Origin: Cellulomonas marina
GTDB lineage: Bacteria; Actinomycetota; Actinomycetes; Actinomycetales; Cellulomonadaceae
Reading direction: 5' to 3'
DNA length: 64,000 nt
Assembly (NCBI RefSeq): GCF_900111925.1
Contig: NZ_FOKA01000004.1
Coordinates: 62,001 to 126,000 of the forward strand
The notes below the pieces were generated by a model. The model did no database searches and had not been told where the DNA came from. It saw only the letters and a program-made list of their open reading frames with translations. Below, piece by piece: positions 59,587-64,000 of the stretch. A program made the translations under genes and the position numbers. Numbering within the stretch: position 1 is the stretch's first letter; every line of letters begins with the position of its first letter.

Positions 59587-60825
59587 TCATCCTCCGGTCG
59601 TCGCCCCGGTCGGGGTCCCGACGTCGAGGGCGTCGGCGAGGCGCTCCCGGAACGCGTCACGGGTGAAGAGAAAGCGGAAGCGACGGGCGGCTGCCGTTCC
59701 CTGCTCCCGGGCGCGCGACCGGTCCAGCGCACGCAGTGCGTCGGTCCACGCGTCGACGTCCCCGGTCGGCACGAGCGAGCCCGTCACGCCGTCCTCGACG
59801 ATGTCGGGCAGCCCTCCGCTGTCGGCGGCCAGGACCGCGCGGCCGAGGGCGGCCGCCTCGATGGCGATGGTGGGCAGCGGGTCCGGCCGCGTGCTCGGGA
59901 CCGCGACCACGTCGGCCGCCAGGACCCAGGCGGGCACCTCCGTGCTCTCGCCGACCACGTGGACCCGGCCGGGGTCGGGCAGCGCGCTCGCGAGCGCCGC
60001 GACGTCGACGCGCTGCCCCGAGGGCGGGGGCGCTCCGAGGACGACCAGGTGGGCGTCCTCGCGGCCGGCGCGCCCCCAGGCCTCGAGCAGCAGCTCGTGC
60101 CCCTTCCACGCGTTCCACCGGCTGGCGACGAGCACGACGAGGTCGTCGGGCCGCGCGCCCACGCGGTCCCGGAGCGCGGCCGCGCGCCGGTCGTCCGCGC
60201 GCGGCACGTCGAAGCCGTTGTGCACGACCGTCACCCGCGTCCCGGGCAGGGGCAGCCCCGACGCCACCGCATCGCTCACGGCGACCACCGTGTGGCACAG
60301 CCGGAGCAGGGGTCCGAGCAGCACCCGCTCCTGGCGGGACCAGGTCTCGTGCACGTGCACGACGACGTGGGCGCGCAGCAGCCGCGCCAGCGGGGCCACG
60401 AGGAGGGCTGCCGAGGTGCTCAGGTAGACGACGTCGGGACGCTCCCGACGCAGCTCGACGAAGCCACGGGCCGTGCGCACCAGGAGCGCGGGCAGCGCCC
60501 GCGGGTGCAGGTAGTCCCGGCGCAGCACGGGCACGTCGGTCGTACGGACGGGCACGCCCCTCCGGCGCAGCTCGTTCGTCAGCCGCTGCTCCGGGTAGGT
60601 CACGTCCCGGGGCAGCAGGACCCGCACCTCGGCCCCGCGGGACGGACCGCCGCCCGCCTCCTCCAGCACCGAGACGGCCTCGACGAGCACGCGGTCCGCG
60701 CCGTAGAGCTCGTCGGAGGGGTGGACCACCACGATCCGCGTGGCCGATCCCGTTGACGTCGCGCCCGTCGCCGCGGACCCCGGGCGTCGCCCCGCTTCTC
60801 GGTCCGTCCGTCGCCCTGCTCGCAC
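59587..60825 (-). CDS. Family 4 glycosyltransferase
   Basis: This 412-residue GT-B transferase carries V-V-V-H-P-S-D-E-L-Y-G-A-D-R at the start of the acceptor domain (the Y-G-A-D-R string is common in surface-glycan GT4s). V-V-V-H-V-H-E-T-W and V-V-H-N-G-F-D-V-P follow. The donor domain has V-L-V-A-S-R-W-N-A-W-K-G and S-T-R-P-D-P-L-P-T-I-A-I-E-A. In the E-x7-E motif the first Glu is Asp here. The GTG at 60825 was picked for its GGGAG site; the first 35 residues are low complexity and the start is uncertain. It is upstream of, and tightly coupled to, the CDP-alcohol transferase gene. Confidence 0.87.
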   Translation of the reverse strand: MRAGRRTDREAGRRPGSAATGATSTGSATRIVVVHPSDELYGADRVLVEAVSVLEEAGGGPSRGAEVRVLLPRDVTYPEQRLTNELRRRGVPVRTTDVPVLRRDYLHPRALPALLVRTARGFVELRRERPDVVYLSTSAALLVAPLARLLRAHVVVHVHETWSRQERVLLGPLLRLCHTVVAVSDAVASGLPLPGTRVTVVHNGFDVPRADDRRAAALRDRVGARPDDLVVLVASRWNAWKGHELLLEAWGRAGREDAHLVVLGAPPPSGQRVDVAALASALPDPGRVHVVGESTEVPAWVLAADVVAVPSTRPDPLPTIAIEAAALGRAVLAADSGGLPDIVEDGVTGSLVPTGDVDAWTDALRALDRSRAREQGTAAARRFRFLFTRDAFRERLADALDVGTPTGATTGG

Positions 60826-60950
60826 CGCGCTCCCATCTCCGCGCCGGGGACGGTCCCCGTGCGCCGCGGCCCGCCCCGGGCTCCCCGGGACGGGCCGCGT
60901 CCTCGCCGCCTCGCTCGTGCACGGGCACCCGGTGTCCGGGCGCCGCCGCC

Positions 60951-63900
60951 TCACTCCGTGCGGTCGGTCACCCGGACGTCGTCGAGCGCGACCACGACCG
61001 GCCCGTTCGTCGTCGAGGAGGACAGCTGCGCGTAGAAGCCGATGTGGCCGCTGGTCTGCAGCGTGGCCTGGTTGTCGGTGGCCGTCAGCGTCCACCCCGT
61101 CGGCTGCGTCTGGCCGTCGAGCCAGATGCGCGCCTGCAGCGTGGTCGGGCTGGTGCCCGTGACCGCCATCGTCGCCCAGAGCTTCTGACCCGCCGCGAGG
61201 GTGCCCGGGACCGTGGCGGTGCTGCTCACCGCGGTCTCGACGCCGCTCACCGACCGCACGAGGAACGCGGTCACGGTGCCGCCGCTGCTGACGTTCAGCT
61301 TGAGCCGGTAGGCGTCGTCGTTGGCTGCGATGCGGCCGCGCACCAGGAAGTAGCTCCCGGACCCGTTCGCCCGCTTGTCGACCGTGAACGACGCGGTGGT
61401 CACGAGGTCGGTCCCGGCGGCACCGGGCAGACGGGCCCCCGCGGCCGAGCTCTTCGTCGCGAGCGACAGCCGACCCGCGCCGCCGGCGACGCTGGTCACG
61501 TTGGCGGTCGTCACCCAGGCGCCACCGGTCTCGGCCGTGCCGAAGCCGCTGGCGACGCTCCGCTCGAACGCGTCGGCCCCGAGCACGGCCACCGTGGGCA
61601 CCGCCGTGACCGCGACCGACCGGGTGGCGGAGGCGGTCATGCCGTCGTCGTCCGTGACGGTCAGCGTCACGTCGTACGTGCCGGCGGAGGCGTACGTGTG
61701 CGTCGCCGTCGCGCCGGTCCCCGTGCTGCCGTCACCCCAGGACCAGGCGTACGAGGCGATGCTCCCGTCCGGGTCCGACGACCCCGTGCCGTCGGCCGTC
61801 ACGGCCAGGCGGTCCGTCGTCGTCGTGAGGACCGCCTCCGGCGGCGCGAGCGCCACGGTGACCTGGCGCGTGGTCGTCGAGGTGAGCCCCCAGTCGTCCG
61901 TGACCGTGAGGGTCACGGGGTAGGTGCCGGCGCTGCGGTAGGTGTGCGACGCGGTGGTACCCGTGCTCGTCGCCCCGTCGCCCCACGTCCACGCCCAGCT
62001 CCGGACCGTGCCGTCGCTGTCCGTCGACGAGCTGCCGTCGACGCTCGCGGTGAGCTTCGCGGTGCTCGCCGTGAACGCGGCGACCGGCGCCACCGCCGCG
62101 ACCGCGGCGGTGTTGGTCACCTGCACGTCGTCGAGCGCGACCACGACCGGACCGTTCGTCGTGGAGGAGGACAGGGCGGCGTACACGCCCGCGTGCCCGG
62201 ACCCCTGCAGCGACGGCGTCGAGTCGGTCGCCTGCACCGTCCACCCCGTCGGCTCGGCCTGCGCGGCCAGCCAGACCTTGCCCTGCACGGAGCTGGGGCC
62301 GGACCCGGTGACCGACAGGGTCGCCCGCAGCCCCGCTCCCGCGCCCAGGGTGCCGGGGACCGTGACGGCGGAGCCGAGGGCGGTCTCGGTGCTGCCGACC
62401 CCCTTGGCGAGCTGGGCGGTGACGGTGCCGGCGCTGCCGACCGTGATCTTCAGCCGGTAGGCGTCGCCGTTGTCCGCTATGCGTCCGCGCACCATGAGGT
62501 AGGTGCCCGAGCCGTTCGCACGCTTGTCGAGGGCGAACGTCGCGCTCGTCACCAGGTCGGTGCCCGAGGCACCGGGGAGCCGGCCGCTGGCGGCGGAGCT
62601 CTTCGTCGCCAGCGCCAGCCGTCCGGCGCCACCGGAGACCGAGGCCACGCCCGAGGTCGTCGTCCAGGCACCGCCCGTGTCCGCGGTGCCGAGGCCGCTC
62701 GTCACGGTCCGTCCGAACGTGTCCGCCCCCACGACCGTGGTCACCGGCGCACCGATCTCGACCTGCGCCGTCCGCGTGCCGGTGACGCCGTCGTCGTCCG
62801 TGACGGTGAGCGTCACGTCGTAGGTGCCCGGCTTCGCGAAGGTGTGCGAGATGGTGCGGCCCGTCCCGGTCGCGCCGTCGCCGAACGTCCACGCGTGGTC
62901 ACGGACGGTGCCGTCCGCGTCGGTGGACCCGGAGCCGTCGAGGGCGACCGTCAGGCCCGACACCGAGGACGTGAAGGACGCCACGGGTGCGGCGAGCCCG
63001 ACCGTCACGCCGGCGGAGGTCGTCGCGGTCTGGCCGTCGGAGTCCGTGGCGGTCAGCACGACGGTGTAGGTGCCCGGCGCGGCGTAGGTGTGCGTGGCGG
63101 TGGCCCCCTCACCGGTCGCGCCGTCGCCCCAGGCCCAGCGCCAGCCCGTGACGGTGCCGTCCGTGTCGGTGGAGCCCGAGCCGTCGGCCGTCACCGTGAG
63201 CTTGTTCGTCGTGGTCGTCATGACCGCCGTCGGTGCGACCAGGGCGACCGTCACGTCCTGCTGCGACGTGCCGACGGCGCCGCCGTCGTCCGTCACCGTG
63301 AGCGTGACCCCGTACGTCCCGGGCTCCGCGTACGTGTGCGTCGCGGTCGCGCCGCTGCTCGTCGTGCCGTCGCCCCAGCTCCACGTCCAGTCCGCGACCG
63401 AGCCGTCCCGGTCCGTCGAGGCCGTGCCGTCCGTGCTCACCGTGAGCTTGGACGTCGAGGCGGTGAAGGACGCGGTCGGCGGCAGGACCGGGGCCTTGCC
63501 CGTGGTGCCGAACGACTGGTGCCGGGCCACCTCGAGGGCGGTCAGCTGCTTGTTGTACGTCGCGACCTCGTCGATGGCGCCCGCGAAGTACGCGGAGCTC
63601 GGCAGCGGGGCCCACGGCGCGGCGAGCGTGTCGCCGCCGATCCGCCAGTAGCCCACGAAGCCGCCCGTCGGGACCTGCGCCGTCACGGTGCCGGTGTCGG
63701 ACCCGACGAGGACGCCGTCGACGTACAGGTGCTGGCCGTCCTGGCCGAGCGTGCCGACGACGTGGTGCCAGCGGTCGTCGTTGAGGGCGCCCGGGGAGGT
63801 GAGCACCTTGGTCTCCTGCGGGAAGACGCCCCACGAGACGCGGCCGTCGTCGCCCATCCAGATCATCCGGTCGTAGGACGTGCTGGGCGTCGACGCGTTG

Positions 63901-64000
63901 CGGCCGAACCCGACGATCTTGCCGCCGGAGGTGGTGCTCGTCCGGAACCACGCCTCGACCGAGACGGTGTCCGTGGCCGTCTCCGCCTGCGTGGAGCGGG
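60951..64000 (-). CDS. Giant secreted LamG/PKD multidomain protein, N-terminus beyond window
   Basis: This is an extracellular adhesion or carbohydrate-binding protein, at least 1016 residues here, with its start past 64000. In translation order there is a LamG-like jelly roll (about 64000-63490, W-H-H-V-V-G-T-L-G), three PKD domains (about 63485-62750, each with W-x-W-G-D-G or F-G-D-G and T-H-T-Y), and a roughly 210-residue jelly-roll-like module (62740-62110). Two more PKD domains (62100-61600) and a second copy of that module (61590-60955) follow. The two modules are nearly identical in parts, even at DNA level, showing internal duplication. There is no sortase or TM end, so it is probably released. 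It sits next to surface-glycan genes. Confidence 0.88.
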   Translation of the reverse strand, partial: RSTQAETATDTVSVEAWFRTSTTSGGKIVGFGRNASTPSTSYDRMIWMGDDGRVSWGVFPQETKVLTSPGALNDDRWHHVVGTLGQDGQHLYVDGVLVGSDTGTVTAQVPTGGFVGYWRIGGDTLAAPWAPLPSSAYFAGAIDEVATYNKQLTALEVARHQSFGTTGKAPVLPPTASFTASTSKLTVSTDGTASTDRDGSVADWTWSWGDGTTSSGATATHTYAEPGTYGVTLTVTDDGGAVGTSQQDVTVALVAPTAVMTTTTNKLTVTADGSGSTDTDGTVTGWRWAWGDGATGEGATATHTYAAPGTYTVVLTATDSDGQTATTSAGVTVGLAAPVASFTSSVSGLTVALDGSGSTDADGTVRDHAWTFGDGATGTGRTISHTFAKPGTYDVTLTVTDDDGVTGTRTAQVEIGAPVTTVVGADTFGRTVTSGLGTADTGGAWTTTSGVASVSGGAGRLALATKSSAASGRLPGASGTDLVTSATFALDKRANGSGTYLMVRGRIADNGDAYRLKITVGSAGTVTAQLAKGVGSTETALGSAVTVPGTLGAGAGLRATLSVTGSGPSSVQGKVWLAAQAEPTGWTVQATDSTPSLQGSGHAGVYAALSSSTTNGPVVVALDDVQVTNTAAVAAVAPVAAFTASTAKLTASVDGSSSTDSDGTVRSWAWTWGDGATSTGTTASHTYRSAGTYPVTLTVTDDWGLTSTTTRQVTVALAPPEAVLTTTTDRLAVTADGTGSSDPDGSIASYAWSWGDGSTGTGATATHTYASAGTYDVTLTVTDDDGMTASATRSVAVTAVPTVAVLGADAFERSVASGFGTAETGGAWVTTANVTSVAGGAGRLSLATKSSAAGARLPGAAGTDLVTTASFTVDKRANGSGSYFLVRGRIAANDDAYRLKLNVSSGGTVTAFLVRSVSGVETAVSSTATVPGTLAAGQKLWATMAVTGTSPTTLQARIWLDGQTQPTGWTLTATDNQATLQTSGHIGFYAQLSSSTTNGPVVVALDDVRVTDRTE

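Overview
The window comes from a very high-GC Gram-positive actinobacterium. The gene content is enolase, FtsB/DivIC, DUF501, Ppx/GppA, NDH-2, Mfd, MazG, a DUF222-HNH protein, GH6 and GH26 enzymes, frequent GTG starts and TAGnnT -10 boxes. This fits the Micrococcales, most likely a Cellulomonadaceae-like organism; the placement is inferred, not searched. All coding sequence looks GC-rich except one clearly less GC-rich stretch, about 29.35-32.4 kb.

Layout. (1) 1-14.8 kb is an extracellular polysaccharide region. It holds a partial GT2 synthase and a divergent GH26-type glycanase. Next come a LuxR-family ATPase regulator, a hyaluronan-synthase-like GT2, a membrane-anchored beta-helix protein, a beta-helix lipoprotein and a UDP-glucose dehydrogenase, all on the + strand. 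A convergent secreted beta-helix protein, a Gfo/Idh/MocA oxidoreductase and a small membrane protein follow. An exact 40-bp direct repeat (2335-2374 and 14056-14095) encloses the regulator-to-oxidoreductase block. (2) 14.8-21.1 kb holds accessory genes: a glycosyltransferase-like protein, an SDR, an epimerase, an acyltransferase, a DUF222-HNH protein and a tiny membrane protein. (3) 21.2-28.6 kb is a minus-strand beta-glucan locus: a cellulose-synthase-like GT2, two tandem OafA-type acyltransferases with SGNH domains, and a secreted GH6 glucanase. (4) 28.9-33.3 kb has an FKBP, a large AT-richer orphan gene (967 aa, beta-solenoid plus membrane C-terminus) and a Bax-inhibitor-1 family protein. 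(5) 33.6-49.2 kb is mostly housekeeping: an ABC exporter pair, a siderophore-interacting flavoprotein, an anti-sigma-type ATPase, an unusual class-I tRNA with anticodon UAA, then ndh, ppx, DUF501, ftsB, eno, an esterase, a SurA-like lipoprotein, mazG and mfd. (6) 49.3-64 kb is a second glycan region: two GT2s, two GT4s, a pyruvyl-transferase-like protein, an acyltransferase and its degraded relative, a UDP-sugar epimerase, a cytidylyltransferase/CDP-alcohol transferase pair, a secreted protein of unknown function, and a giant LamG/PKD exoprotein that runs off the right edge.

How the genes may work together. Region 1 pairs a HAS-class synthase with the enzyme that makes UDP-glucuronate and with exported beta-helix proteins of the type that cleave or epimerise uronic-acid polymers, under a LuxR-type regulator. 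This is the best candidate for a little-described system: an actinobacterial glycosaminoglycan- or alginate-like exopolysaccharide locus, possibly acquired or mobilised as a unit. Region 3 looks like an acylated-cellulose system. Region 6 appears to build and decorate a branched, pyruvylated and/or phospho-substituted surface glycan. Shared promoter features (a palindromic box about 31 nt upstream of a TAGnnT element) hint at common control of some polysaccharide genes.
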